NCBI GenBank assembly: GCA_028274465.1
Contig: CM051458.1
Span: forward strand, 272,632 to 336,631
Source: Plantago ovata
Taxonomy: Eukaryota; Streptophyta; Magnoliopsida; Lamiales; Plantaginaceae
Length of the DNA: 64,000 nt
Reading direction: 5' to 3'
Below are positions 25,843 to 37,645 of this stretch, piece after piece. The first letter of the stretch is position 1; each line of letters starts with the position of its first letter. A program made the position numbers and the translations under genes. The notes under the pieces were generated by a model. That model was not told the DNA's origin. It saw nothing but the letters and a program-made list of their open reading frames with translations, and did no database searches.

Positions 25843-26744
25843 TAATATAATAAGCCTGTTGATTCAATCAATTGATTGACCTACCAATCAATTTTAATCC
25901 GTTGATCTTGCTTATCCAATTTTAATCTGTTGCGTACATGTGTCATTAGTTAATTAAAAGATGTAGGGTTCGAATCATGTTGGCGTGATTTTTCTCCATT
26001 ATTTTTATTATTATTTTTATTGAAGGTGTTTGGTTCGAATCTTGTTGGCGTGATTTTTCTCTATTATTTGTATCATTATTTTAGTTCAAGGTGTTGGGTT
26101 CGAATCTTATTGACGTAATTTTTTTCTTTTTATTTATTCTCTTCTTAAATTTTTATTTTTTAATTTAAAATTGTATTACTTATTATACTTAATTTTAAAA
26201 TATAACCATGATATGTTCTTATAAGAAAAAGACATACTTACTCCGTCCAATAATAAATGTAACACTTGATTTTGTTGACTTTTTCGATGATCATTTTGAC
26301 CTTAAATTATTCTTAAATCATACGATAAAAATAACTAAAAACATCATATTATGAAACTAGAATGTTTATATGAAGCACTTGACAATATATTCAACTGGTG
26401 AAAAATACCAATTAACATGTGAAAAAGATGCATTGCAGATTTTGAAGTTGAATGTTTCCAAAGTTTAGAGATGTATCCGATGGTTCTTAACTCATCGAAA
26501 GAATACTTTTTGTATGTCTAATATAGTTCAATTCAAAACTATTAATTGCATAACTACAAAACTTATATACATTTATAGCACACCATTTATATTAAGTTTA
26601 ATTACTCAATTAGTTATTTTTTTTATTACGTTTGAAGTCATTATGTGAAAATTATATATTCACTCCATTTATTTCAATATATTATTTAATAAAACAATAA
26701 TGTTTTACAAGATTACGCTTCACACGCGTGTGACGCGGTTCCTA

Positions 26745-26745
<1 letters not shown>
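25843..26745 (+). mobile_element. Nonautonomous Helitron, second of the pair
   Basis: Begins directly at the 3' end of the preceding copy and ends with a shortened hairpin region and CCTAG followed by T (26741-26746). Compared with the first copy it lacks roughly the stretch equivalent to 25222-25500, including half of the MITE. Confidence 0.7.

Positions 26746-26830
<85 letters not shown>
26746..26830. repeat. (AT)n microsatellite
   Basis: Nearly uninterrupted TA dinucleotides abut the Helitron 3' end, with a second shorter run at about 26874-26899. The segments TAGTAATGCTTA and ATGATATATATGTTCTTCTA occur after both runs, so a unit of about 65 bp is duplicated. Confidence 0.9.
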
Positions 26831-26832
<2 letters not shown>

Positions 26833-27441
26833 ATGCTTATATAGATGATATATATGTTCTTCTATGTATTTTACATATATATATATATATATATATATAG
26901 TAATGCTTAGATAGAGATGATATATATGTTCTTCTATGTATTTTACAGGGAGAAAGATTTAAATCGCGTGTTTCTGAGCTCAACGAACAAGTATCGAAGA
27001 TGATGCTGGAGCTGGAACATGCTGCTCCAGTTGATCAACTGGAGTTCATCGATGACTTGCAAAGGCTAGGAATAGCGTACCATTTTGAGGATAAAGTCAA
27101 GAACATGCTGTCCCGCATGTACATGGAGAGAAATGATTTGAAGAATGATTTGTATACTCAAGCTCTGGCTTTCCAACTCCTCAGGGGACATGGATTCATC
27201 GTATCTCAAGGTATTTTTTAATTTTGTCATTTGGATAATATGTTTAACTAGATTTTTGAAATATAATTTTGTAAATCAAATTAACTTGACAGTACTGACT
27301 AAATAAAACAGAAATGATATTTAACTTTGCCTGGTTTTAATATTTTTGAAATATTATTTCAGGGGCCTTTGATTCTTTCAAGGATTTGGAAGGTAAATTC
27401 AATTCAAATCTCAAAAGTGACATAAAAGGATTGCTCCAGCT

Positions 27442-27517
27442 ACTTATGCACTATTCTATTGTACTTGTACTTGTCTTTTTATTAATAAAATTTTGCTGTT
27501 TCAAAAAAAAAAAAAAA
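27442..27517 (+). mobile_element. 5'-truncated LINE tail in terpene synthase exon 3
   Basis: A 76-bp insert ends in a run of A and is flanked by a perfect 12-bp target duplication ATTGCTCCAGCT (27430-27441 and 27518-27529). It includes CTTATGCAC and TTGTACTTGTACTTG and ends AATAAAATTTTGCTGTTTC before the A run, closely resembling the LINE 3' tails at about 49110-49203 and 51890-51942. It splits the coding frame of the synthase. Confidence 0.9.
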
Positions 27518-27823
27518 ATTGCTCCAGCTGTATGAGGCTTCTTATACTCTGGCAGAAGGCGAGAATAGCTTGGAGCAAGCAATGGATTTTACTACCCTCG
27601 CACTACAGGAAAAACATGACAACATAACTCATAATCCAATTGATCAAAACACTGCATCGACCATAAGACATGCTCAGGATCTTCCATTCCACTGGAAGGC
27701 CGAGAGGCCAAACACAAGGTCATATATACAAGAATATGAGAGACGGCCTGATTTGAACCCAATCATGTTTGAGTTGGCTAAATTATACTTCAATGTTCTT
27801 CAATCGACATATCAACAAGAACT

Positions 27824-27902
27824 AAAACATGTCTCATCTGTATTGTTTTTTGTTCTGTAGCATTCTGGTTGGTGCTTTGTTGTCTTGTGGCTTTTGGTTG
27901 TT
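27824..27902. repeat. Inverted repeat flanking copy B, left arm
   Basis: The end of terpene synthase exon 3 and the start of its intron recur as reverse complement at 28983-29060, with about five differences. The left arm is the original because it continues the exon. Confidence 0.9.
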
Positions 27903-28948
27903 TACCTTGAACCGCGGTTAGGGTACGGTTCCCACGCGGGTGAACCGCGGTTTACACGCGGCTGAACCGCGGTTAGGGTACGGTTCACACGCGGGTGAAC
28001 CGCGGTTAGGGTGCGGCTGAACCGCGGTTTACACGCGGGTGAACCGCGGTTTACACGCGGCTGAACCGCGGTTAGGGTACGGTTCACACGCGGGTGAACC
28101 GCGGTTAGGGTGCGGGTAAACCGCGGTTCACACGCGGCTGAACCGCGGTTGGGGTACGGTTTACACGCGGCTGAACCGCGGTTGGGGCTCGGTTTACACG
28201 CGGCTGAACCGCGGTTGGGGCTCGATTTACACGCAGCTGAACCGACTGTTGTGCCACGGTTTACCCACGGCTCGGACGCAGTTGGAGCGCGGTTTAAACA
28301 CGGTTGCCACGCGTTTTTATCACTATTCTGGCCCAAATTTAACCGTGTTTCCGCGGCCTAACCGTGTCTGACTCGCGGCCCAACCGTGTCCGACCCGCGG
28401 CCCAGCAAATGAATATATCGGGCTTAGGGAAAGAAGCCCAATAACCCCAAAACTCTAAAATCTTTATTACAAAAATAGTTACAAACTTTACCGAAATTCC
28501 AAATAGTCCATAGCTTTCGGAAATAACAACTGAGTCAAAAAAAAAAAAAAAAAAATTCAAGTAAAAGAAGTTTAACACAAATAAAAAGTAAAAAAGATTT
28601 TTAACACAAAGAAAAAAAAGTTTAACATAAAGGAAAAAAAACAAAACTCAAAAAAAAAAAAAAAAAAGTTTAGCAGAACAGATATATAGTTTAATTGAAA
28701 AAAAACGAAAAAAATATATTTTGGAACAAAGAAAAAGAAAAAAAAAACAAAGTTTATAACAATTAAAGGTGTTTGAACAGCAGACGACTTTTTTCTGGAT
28801 TTTTTGACAATGCGGCAACCTGAAAAATAAATTATATGGGTGAGTAAAAGATCATTCACACGAGCTACAAATCCTTCAACAAACACAATTAAAAGCTCCC
28901 CACGTAAATCTCAGTACCAACATTTATATGGGACCACTAACAAATTTT
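27903..28948. mobile_element. Palindrome-array insertion, copy B
   Basis: An AACCGCGGTT array (about 27908-28330) is followed by the same 600-bp unique part and right end (GGGACCACTAACAAATTT) as copy A at 4918-5543, nearly identical apart from A-run lengths. It sits in intron 3 of the terpene synthase relic. 28949-28982 is an extra 34 bp not in copy A. Flanks are inverted rather than direct repeats. Confidence 0.8.
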
Positions 28949-28982
28949 CTCTTTCAATTGACTACCATAGCAGCTGCTGAGA

Positions 28983-29060
28983 AACAACCAAAAGCCACAA
29001 GACAACAAAGCACCAACCAGAATGCTACAGGACAGAAAACAATACAGATGAGAACAACAT
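28983..29060. repeat. Inverted repeat flanking copy B, right arm
   Basis: Reverse-complement copy of 27824-27902. With the left arm it could form a 78-bp stem around the roughly 1.1-kb insertion. Confidence 0.9.
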
Positions 29061-30866
29061 GTCACATTACCTAATGCAACACTCGGGTGATTAATTAGTG
29101 CTATACATGTCTCAACACTGTTGTTTGGCTAAATACACAATTTAACATGATGTATATATGAACATTACTGAATGCAAACATAGGTGGTGGGAGAAAATAA
29201 GCCTAATCAAAAAGCTGCCATTTGCAAGGGATCGGGTGGTGGAAGCTTACTTCTGGGCTGCAGGATTCCTCTATGAGCCTCAATACGGATACTTTAGAAT
29301 AATGATCACAAAGTTGATAAACTTGATAGCAGTTTTCGATGACATATATGATGTCTACGGAACATTAGAAGAACTTCAAGAATTCACCAAAGTCATTCAA
29401 AGGTTACAACATGCATTGGAACTAGCTAGCACATGCATTATACCCCAACTTATATATATGTCATTTTGAGCATGTTGATTATGAAATATCTAATCTTTCA
29501 GATGGGATACAAAGACATATGAGCTATCACTGCCAGAATATATGCAAGTATTTTGGCAAGAGCTCAACAACTTCATTGATGACTCTGTAAACTACGTTCT
29601 CAACTGTCAATGATTCGACATCACTCCTTACTTGAGAAAAACTGTAAAACTTTGATGTACAAAATGTGCTTACCAATGATATTGCATCTTATTCCTGAAG
29701 TCTTTAAAAATGAAAAATAGCTTTTACCCTAATTAACAAGTGCAAAACTAGTTCGGTGTCGTCAGTGCAGTCAAACCAGTTTTACAGCCTGTGTTAAACT
29801 GGTCTTAAAAAAAATATTATGTCATCTTATCTCATTGGCATGCAATAGTACTCTCTCTTCTTCTTTTTTTTCTTTTTTTTTTTTTTTTAATATCATATAT
29901 GGTAATTGATCTTCAACACGATCTTTCCAGTGGACAGATTATTCCAAAGTAAATTTACAAGAAGCAACATGGTACTACCAGGGTCATACACCAACCATGG
30001 AGGAGTACATGAAAGGTGCTTGGTTCTCAGTATGAGGGCCTGTTGCACTAACCCATGCTTTTTTCTTGGTCGCGGATCCAATAGAGAAGGAGGTTGTTCA
30101 ATCTTTGTTCAAGTATCACAATATAGTTTTGTCTTCCTCGATGATCTTCTGGTTTATGGATGACGGGGGAACATCACCGGTATGGATATATACAAAATTA
30201 TTTTTCAAATATACTAAATACGCAAAATAGGCACAGATTGTGTACATTTTAACTTTTCTGATCTGCTGATTTCCAATTTGGAAGATTTGATTTTAAACTA
30301 TAATTGAAATGTTACAACTGTTTTGGAACATTCAGGAAGAGATGAAAAGAGGCGACGTGCCAAAGTTAATACACTGCTACATGAATGAAACCGATGGTAC
30401 AGAAAAAGAGGCACGAGAATATATATTTTGTTTAATTCGAGAAACATGGAAAAAGATGAACAAAGAATCATCAGTAGGTGTTGCAGAACGTGATGGGTTT
30501 CCTATAAATTTCATTAGAAGTGTTACAGGTCTTGCCAGAATGTCACGCCATGTGTACTATCACGGAGATGGGTTTGGAGGTCATTCGGTCAAAGATCACA
30601 TTCAGTACATGGTTTTTCAGCCCATTGATCTGTAGATTTCTTCATCATACGAACACGATGTACCATCACAAACAGGCGGTCCGGTTCAAGGCTAATCAAG
30701 AGATAGGGTCCATCAGTGAGAATCATCTAAAAGTGTTTGGGTTTCATTACGATTTGGTCTAGATTATTCATATATCTAAGGTAAGTATATTTCGTTGTGT
30801 TTGCAATTATTTTTCGCTTAAAGTTCTAGTTGTTGAAGTCTTTGTCTGATAAACTAGTATATACAA

Positions 30867-33800
30867 TGTCAAGAGAAGAAAAGAAGCTTGAATCAAAGAA
30901 GAAGAGCAGAACACAGGAGTTAACATAGGAGTTGAACCAGAACATGTTAACTCCTTGGTCAACACCGACATATTGAGAGAGTCCAGGTCTCATCAGGAAA
31001 CTCCACAGCTAGAAGGAATATGCTATATCCTGGAAATATGTTTGAGTTATCTTAATTAAAGAAAATCCTACAGCTTTGTATATATCTGTACAATCAGTTT
31101 AGATTAATTGCATTAGAACTCTAGGACTCTTTAGCTTAGTATATATAGCAGCAGTCTGTAATTCTTTTGTATACAACTTTTGTATCAATACATCTTCATA
31201 TTCAATAAGATGATTATTCATCTTCATTCTCTCTTCTTGCAATCTTTTCCAAACGTTTCATATTCTGACATGGTATCAGAGCATGATTATTGATCCTTGC
31301 TAATCAAAACATGCTTGGATAAGAAGAAGAGATTTCAGTTCATTGTCATTGAACAATCATTTATTTTGCTGCTATATACTTCGAGCAGAAAAGAAAAAAA
31401 TAAATTAAAATCATCATCAAATCAAATTCAACAAATGAAAAGAATTGCTATGTTATTTCAACTCCCTAGATGGAGTAATATATTAACAGATCTGAATTCA
31501 TTATGGACTAGATCTGTATTAAGCTTAACTAATATTCATACGGCAAACCATCACATGCTTGCTTATTGAGATTTGTAAGGCAAAAAGTAAACCTCTTATC
31601 TCTCTATCGTGTTTTTCACTACCTAGTTCATTATGGAAGAACTAGAAATTTTTTACTTGTGTTTTGCTGTCAAAGTAAGAAACAAAAATAAACAAACGGA
31701 GTGTATGCAAGAAAACTCATCTCCAACAAAAAGGCGATGTGACACTGTGGAAGCATACTCTGATCAATCTATGAGTGAATTAGATCTCATTGAAATCGAT
31801 TCATCTGGATCTCAAGAAAGATCCGATCCAGATTCAAGAAAATGATGAATTTGAAAAACAGAATCTGGATGGTATTGAATCTGCATCAATTTCTGAGACC
31901 ACCCGTATGTCTGATGAAACTGCCAGAAGGCCACCTTCTGTCAAAGCTGCTCTTTCTGTCTCTTTTGGCCAGAGAGCCCCACACCGTGCATCGACTAGGG
32001 ATTCGTCTCCTGTCCGCCGTACCCTACCCCATCTCTTGATAGAGATGATGATTCAAGACGGTCACCAAATCGACACCGTAGTCAGAGCCGAGACTTGCTT
32101 GATCGAGATTATTCCGACAGAGGTAGAGATCGGGATGTGGAACTGGACCGAGATAGGGGTCGAGACAGAGGTAGAGATCGGGATAGAGAGAGGGAGAGAG
32201 ATAGAGGTAGGAGGTATGACTATGATAGATCACGTGATAGCCATAGGAGAGATTTCAAATTGATTGTTCACTCAATTGTGAAATAATTATCATTACAGGG
32301 TTGCCAAAGAGAAAACCCAAAATATTTGAGAACCAATTGATATTTAAAGGGGAAATATGCGATTCACATTAATCCCAAATACCAATATATCATGGTCTCA
32401 CTTCATATTCATATTCTTACCTTGGAATCTCTCTCTAAGAACCAACTATGTTGGGAAAGACTGGAGACAAAAAGGACTCATCAAAAATTGCAAAGTCTTG
32501 CTGTCAATGCTTGTAAAAGTCTAATTACGAATTCAAGTACATATCTAATAGGAATGTTATATTCTCTAAACAGATTATTCGAATTTAAAGAAAAATTCAA
32601 TTTTCGATTATGAGTATAAACTCATTTGAAGGAAAGTTCAGTTTTCATTCTGATTATGATCAGATCATTTCATATGCAACTTACTTGAAAAGTAAGTTGA
32701 AGCAGAGGTTTGTTTTATTACCAACAACCAATATGACTAAAATTAGTCTTTTGTTTCATGTTGCAATCTTGTAACTCGGAGTCACTTATAAGAGTTTGCT
32801 TAACTTGAGAAACGATTCTTTCAAAATCTGTCATGTTAAGAAATTTTGATTGATCTCACAAATATGAGATTTTTAATTATGGTTGAAATCCATGAGATTT
32901 AGGTTAAAGTGTAAGTAATGCTTTCATTGAAATTGAAAGTTTGTGTACACTATTTATTTGCCTACCTTCAAGGACTTGAGGAATGAATAAATATTCACCT
33001 TGAGCTTTTAAATTTAGCCAAAGGGTTCCATCATCAATTTCAAGCTTCAAGAAGAGATCTTGAAGAATTAAAGTCAGAATGGCGAATGACCTTACATTAC
33101 AATATTGTAAGTGTCGGAACCTAGAATATTCTTAAAATCATTTTATGTTCAAGATGAACATAGAAAATCATTTTATCTATGTTCCTCTTGAGGGGAAGTA
33201 TTAGAATATAGATTGTACATAATTGGATTCGACCATTGGACTCAATTAGACGTGCACAATGCTTTCCTCATGGTGATCTGGGTGAAGACTTGTATATGCA
33301 GCTTCCTCCAGGCTACACCATTACGAGAGAATGTCTAGTAAATAAAGTGTTGAAATCTCATCCTCTAAAGGCATTTACATATGCCAGACAAAGTACTGTC
33401 TTGAAATCATTCAGAATGTGGTTTATTAGGATGTAAGCCCCTAGTAGTTCCAATGGAACAAAAATAAAATTAAGGAAAGAAGCAGGAAAACCACTTCAGA
33501 ATTCGACAATCTACAGAAAGATAGTTGGAAAGCTAATTTATCTAATGTTCACTAGGCCAGGCATTTGTTATTCTGTCAATGTTCTGAGTCAATTCATGGA
33601 AATCATTTATGTCCAAGATGAACATTGATTTCATCTATGTTCATCTTGCGGGGGAATGTCAAGAGAAGAAAAGAAGCTTGAATCAAAGAAGAAGAACAGA
33701 ACACATTTATCTTGCGGGGGAATGTCAAGAGAAGAAAAGAAGCTTGAATCAAAGAAGAAGAACAGAACACAGGAGTTGAACCAGAACAGGTTAACTCCTT

Positions 33801-34114
33801 GGTCAACACCGACATATTGAGAGAGTCCAGGTCTCATCAGGAAACTCCACAGCTAGAAGGAATATGCTATATCCTGGAAATATGTTTGAGTTATCTTAAT
33901 TAAAGAAAATCCTACATCTTTGTATATATCTGTACAATCAGTTTAGATTAATTGCATTAGGACTCTAGTACTCTTTAGCTTAGTATATATAGCAGCAGTC
34001 TGTAATTCTTTTGTATACAACTTTTGTATCAATACATCTTCATATTCAATAAGATGATTATTCATCTTCATTCTCTCTTCTTGCAATCTTTTCCAAACGT
34101 TTCATATTCTGACA
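30867..34114 (+). mobile_element. Deleted Copia-type LTR element carrying an RS-domain fragment
   Basis: LTRs at 30867-31270 and 33723-34114 begin TGTCAAGAG and end TTCTGACA. The primer site TGGTATCAGAGC (31271-31282) follows the left LTR, and the purine-rich CGGGGGAA precedes the right one. A short partial LTR copy with its own purine tract lies at 33657-33722. The flanks TACAA and TATAA resemble an imperfect 5-bp duplication. Only a Copia reverse transcriptase/RNase H remnant (about 33190-33600) is left of the coding body, so the element is heavily deleted and broken. LTR similarity is high, so it is fairly young. Confidence 0.85.
31700..32275 (+). pseudogene. RS/RD-rich splicing-factor-like fragment inside the LTR element
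   Basis: This part of the element encodes host-like sequence: VKAALSVSFGQRAPHRASTR, then SSPVRRTLP, then a run of alternating Arg-Asp/Glu dipeptides (RDRGRDRGRDRDRERERDRG). It resembles the C-terminal tail of plant SR-type or PRP38-like splicing proteins. It has no place in a Copia element and is best explained as captured host transcript or genomic sequence. The copy is broken. Confidence 0.6.
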
Positions 34115-34139
34115 TATAAGCTGCAGATCCATGTCCAAT

Positions 34140-34736
34140 ATTTACGATTTGATGTACATTGATGGTTTGACGAATAAGTGATGATTCCTCGACACTATGA
34201 TTATGATGTTGATATTATTCTATTTTTTTTATTTTTCTGACTTTGTTCGTTGTTCATACGAGAAGGACCATTCTCTCCTTTTTGTGTCAAATATCTCTGG
34301 AGGAATCATGATTCGTGGGTACTATGGTGAATTACCGAACAATACTATTGAGTCGATACCAAGATCTCAGAACTTGCTATTAGAGCAGGATTTGAAGATC
34401 CACAATCATGCTTTTGCAAAGCACAGCGATGGAGGACAGTTTCTGCAACTGGAAGAAGAGATCATGAACGTTAATGAGTTGATGAAGCTCATAGGTGAGA
34501 GTGCATGGTATGCAAAGGCAGTGAAGCCTAATCGCGTCAACAGAGAAACGGTGAACCACAAGTTTATGTTTAATAACCTCGAATCAAATATGATCGAGGA
34601 TGACAATGTGGACGACTATGAACCAAAACTGGATATTGGTATCGTTATGGAGGATAGATCTAACTTGAATGGCGAAGAGAAGAAACTTCGATGGATAGGT
34701 GACGAAGAACGCAAGTCATCAATGATGAGTCTCTGA
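34140..34736 (+). CDS. Unrecognised open reading frame
   Basis: An open frame of up to 179 codons from the Met at 34197, with a hydrophobic start (LILFYFFYFSDF) that could be a signal or simply T-rich DNA. The remainder is acidic and charged, including NVNELMKLIGESAWYAKAVK and ending RKSSMMSL. No domain is recognised. The composition after residue 20 looks coding-like, so it may be a last exon of a gene interrupted by the LTR element just upstream, but no partner exon was found. Confidence 0.35.
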
Positions 34737-35036
34737 AATACATGTTGTCACCCCGTTTTATCCATCGGTTTAACCCTTAATAATATATTATTATCATATT
34801 TTGGCTAATTATCGCAATTTATATGGTTACAAATTAAGGAGCATAATTGGAATTTGAGAAGATTATGGCAAGAATCGATGTAAATACGGCAAAATAAGTA
34901 CAAGTACAAATTGAGAAGATGCGCAAACTAAAGATAATGGTGAGATAATTTCATAAAGGAAGCTTGGAAGATCCAATTAATACATGGGGCATACCGTTAC
35001 ACGGGCAAACAACCATCATCAACTTGGGTCTACTCT
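34737..35036. other. Intergenic DNA
   Basis: A+T-rich with no recognisable gene or element. Confidence 0.4.
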
Positions 35037-35044
35037 GATACCGT

Positions 35045-35361
35045 CAGGGGCGGAGCTGTAGAGGGGCAGGGTAGTGCAAGTGCACTACCCACCCTTTTTT
35101 TTTTTTTTTTTACCTACATATTAGTGTTTTTTATGATTTTTTTGCACATTGCACCATCCATTTTAATATTTTTTGTTGTTTTCCTTTTTAATAATACACA
35201 TAAATCAAAGATTGTTAGTAAAATTATTATTCAAATGTTGTATAAATTTGATATTTCAACAAATTTCATTTATCATATAAAAAACTTATCCTGTGATAAG
35301 AAAAAAAAATGTATGCTTGTATATGCGCACTAGGCGACGTTATTTCCTAGCTCCGCCCCTG
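35045..35361. mobile_element. hAT-type MITE
   Basis: Terminal inverted repeats CAGGGGCGGAGCT and AGCTCCGCCCCTG, with a perfect 8-bp target duplication GATACCGT (35037-35044 and 35362-35369). 317 bp and non-coding. Confidence 0.95.
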
Positions 35362-35794
35362 GATACCGTATTAGAATTGGGTCATCATCCCCTTAGAATG
35401 TCTTGTAAGAGGTGAAAGTAATTCAATCTTATATATATGGTAATTTCATGTCATACTCTCAAACGATGTGGGATGGGGTTTAACATGTTATCCAAGCCAT
35501 ACTGCACCACCCATCCGAATAGAATATTAAGAAGTAGACACAAATATAATATTTTAGGACTCCACCATACAACTATTTAACACACTGAAAAAAAAAATCC
35601 TAACTAACAAAGTGTTATTTAAGTTGCAGTCTTTTCTCACTCAAGTTTAAGTTTGGAGGGAATATTTAAACTACAAGTTCACCGGTTTGTATTTTTTGTA
35701 ATTTAACATTTTCTGTTTATAAGTTTAAGTTTGTATAAAACGTTTGTAAATACGTGAATACATTTTCATATTGTCGTTACTTCATGGTAGTACG

Positions 35795-36220
35795 TAGGGC
35801 CGTAATCGAGCCGAGCCGAGTCGGGTTTTGGTTCGGCTCGAGCTCGATCGAGCTTCAACTCTTGGTCTCGAGTTCGAGCTCGACACATATTTTTCTTATT
35901 CGAGCTCGGCTCACGAGCTCGAATAAGAAAGAATTTTAAAAAAAAAATGAAAAAAAATTAAAAATAAATAAATAATACATATATAATAAATAAAAATATA
36001 TAACAATTAAAATATATAAAGTAAATAATATATAATAATTTTTTTCGAGCGGCCCGTCGAGCTTTCGAGTTGAGCTTTTCAATATTCGAGCTCGACTCGA
36101 TAAACTAAACGAGCTAGATTTTTTGCTCGAACTCGAGCTCAAATAATTGAGTTTCGAGCCGAGCTTTTTTCGAGCCGAACTCGATCAGCTGGAAAAATGC
36201 TCAACTCGATTACGGCCCTA
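35795..36220. mobile_element. TCGAGC-rich MITE-like element
   Basis: Ends TAGGGCCGTAATCGAG and CTCGATTACGGCCCTA are exact inverted repeats. The interior is rich in CGAGCTCGAGC-type self-complementary words around an A+T-rich core. The word ACTTCAT occurs to the right (from 36220) and about 9 bases left of the left end, so the target duplication is not clean. Confidence 0.8.
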
Positions 36221-36221
36221 C

Positions 36222-37250
36222 TTCATCATTCATGCACTCACAAGTTGCACGGTGGGTCCTACACAAATTGTATCTATCTGGTGAATATCTCATCATGAAT
36301 GTATATAAGTAGTATCGTTGTGTTCAAAATCGACCATATTTTCTAAATTGGACTTCTTACATGATGAATTCAACTCAAGACATCACTTACTCATCATCAT
36401 TTTGAAGTAGTTGCAACTTGTAACAATATATTTCAATAATCCCAACCATCCCAAGTAAATATAATTACGTAATGTATGTTTAATTACAACCACATCGAAC
36501 CAAGTAAAAGTCAGCCACTAAATAAAGATAACACATTAATTCGAGAAGCAGCTTAAACTATTTTCCACGTGAACTCAAAGACATTAATACGTAGTATTAT
36601 GTACTCATATGTACCAGTTATTTATTTACGTTTGTTTTTTTAATATTTTTTTTGCTCTGTTTGACTTACGTTTAATCTTAAATTATAAATAAAAATTATA
36701 CTATGAAAGTGTATTATGAAAATATAGTGTATCTACTTTAAATATATAATTTTATTAATTAAATTTTTATTAAAATTTATACTTTATTAATCATCAAACG
36801 GAATTACGAAAAAGTAAACAAAACAAATATAAAGAATTTACCTGGACGGATACATTAGTAATTTTAAATTAATCCATGAAGTTGGCAAGTGTTATTTTCC
36901 CTACTTTCTTTGTCTGTAGAAGGACGACGAAACGTGCAACACCGCCACGACTTTAAGCGTCGTCAACAGCTAGCTAGCTCGATCACTTAAATCAAATGAC
37001 TGACGACATGTCATGTGTTCATCACAGGCACAAATGAATCTAACATGTTCACACGCACGAAATTGAAAAAGTACTGTTCATATTTCGTCTACTTGCTTAT
37101 TTTAAGATTTGCGTCATGTGATATGTATGCATGTCACACTTCCATTAACAATTAATTTTCTTAATTTCTTGCCCTTTTTTTTTCTTTCTTTTTTTACTTT
37201 GAAGTGTCGGTAAGGATTGATTTATTCCTTTCAACATAAGATAAATAAGA
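36222..37250. other. A+T-rich intergenic DNA
   Basis: Nothing recognisable beyond poly-A/T tracts. Confidence 0.5.
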
Positions 37251-37643
37251 TTATATTCTCTTTGTTTGTTTGAACATAACTGATCTGATCTGATCTGATC
37301 TGGAATGAACTGAACTGAACTTGAGCTGAATGAATCTGAACTGAACTTATTTATAGTATAAAACAGTATTAACCAAATTTGAACTGAACTTAATGTATGT
37401 GAATTGAATTTAATGCATTTGAACTGAACTGAATTTAAAATAATCAATTTTCAGACGAGCAGAACATAACCTAAGTTCTATTAATTTCAGTTCAGGGTCA
37501 TTATTATTATTATTATTATTATTACTTTTTTTATTAAACTAGACTTTTATTATTATTATTTTTTTAATTGTTTTTAAAAACTAGACTTTTATTATCACAC
37601 AAAATTGAAAGGAAGTCGAGAGACAAGCTGTGCTCCCACCCCT

Positions 37644-37645
<2 letters not shown>

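Larger units (their letters stand above)
23232..30635 (+). pseudogene. Terpene synthase (TPS-b type), seven exons, disabled
   Basis: Exons end or start at about 23232-23535, 26949-27210, 27363-27839, 29184-29402, 29502-29643, 29931-30179 and 30336-30635, the seven-exon layout of plant TPS genes. Exon 1 has RRSGNYEPPMW (the RR-x8-W motif) and may follow a plastid transit peptide. Exon 4 has the metal-binding DDIYD (DDxxD). Exon 6 has DDGGTSPEE where the NSE/DTE motif belongs. The C-terminus VKDHIQYMVFQPID is typical of TPS-b enzymes, which ionise prenyl diphosphates to mono- or sesquiterpenes. Lesions: no clear start Met and a frame change in exon 1, a retroposed insert in exon 3, loss of the exon 3 donor, and in-frame TGA codons in exons 5 and 6. 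Introns 1 and 3 are swollen by Helitrons and an array element. Confidence 0.9.

Noticed and set aside
24895-26110. GGTTCGAATC words suggesting tRNA genes or SINE B boxes inside the Helitrons.
   Set aside because: No A box at the right distance and no cloverleaf; the words recur as part of the Helitron body.
26700-26900. Open frame of Tyr-Ile repeats.
   Set aside because: Translation of an (AT)n microsatellite.
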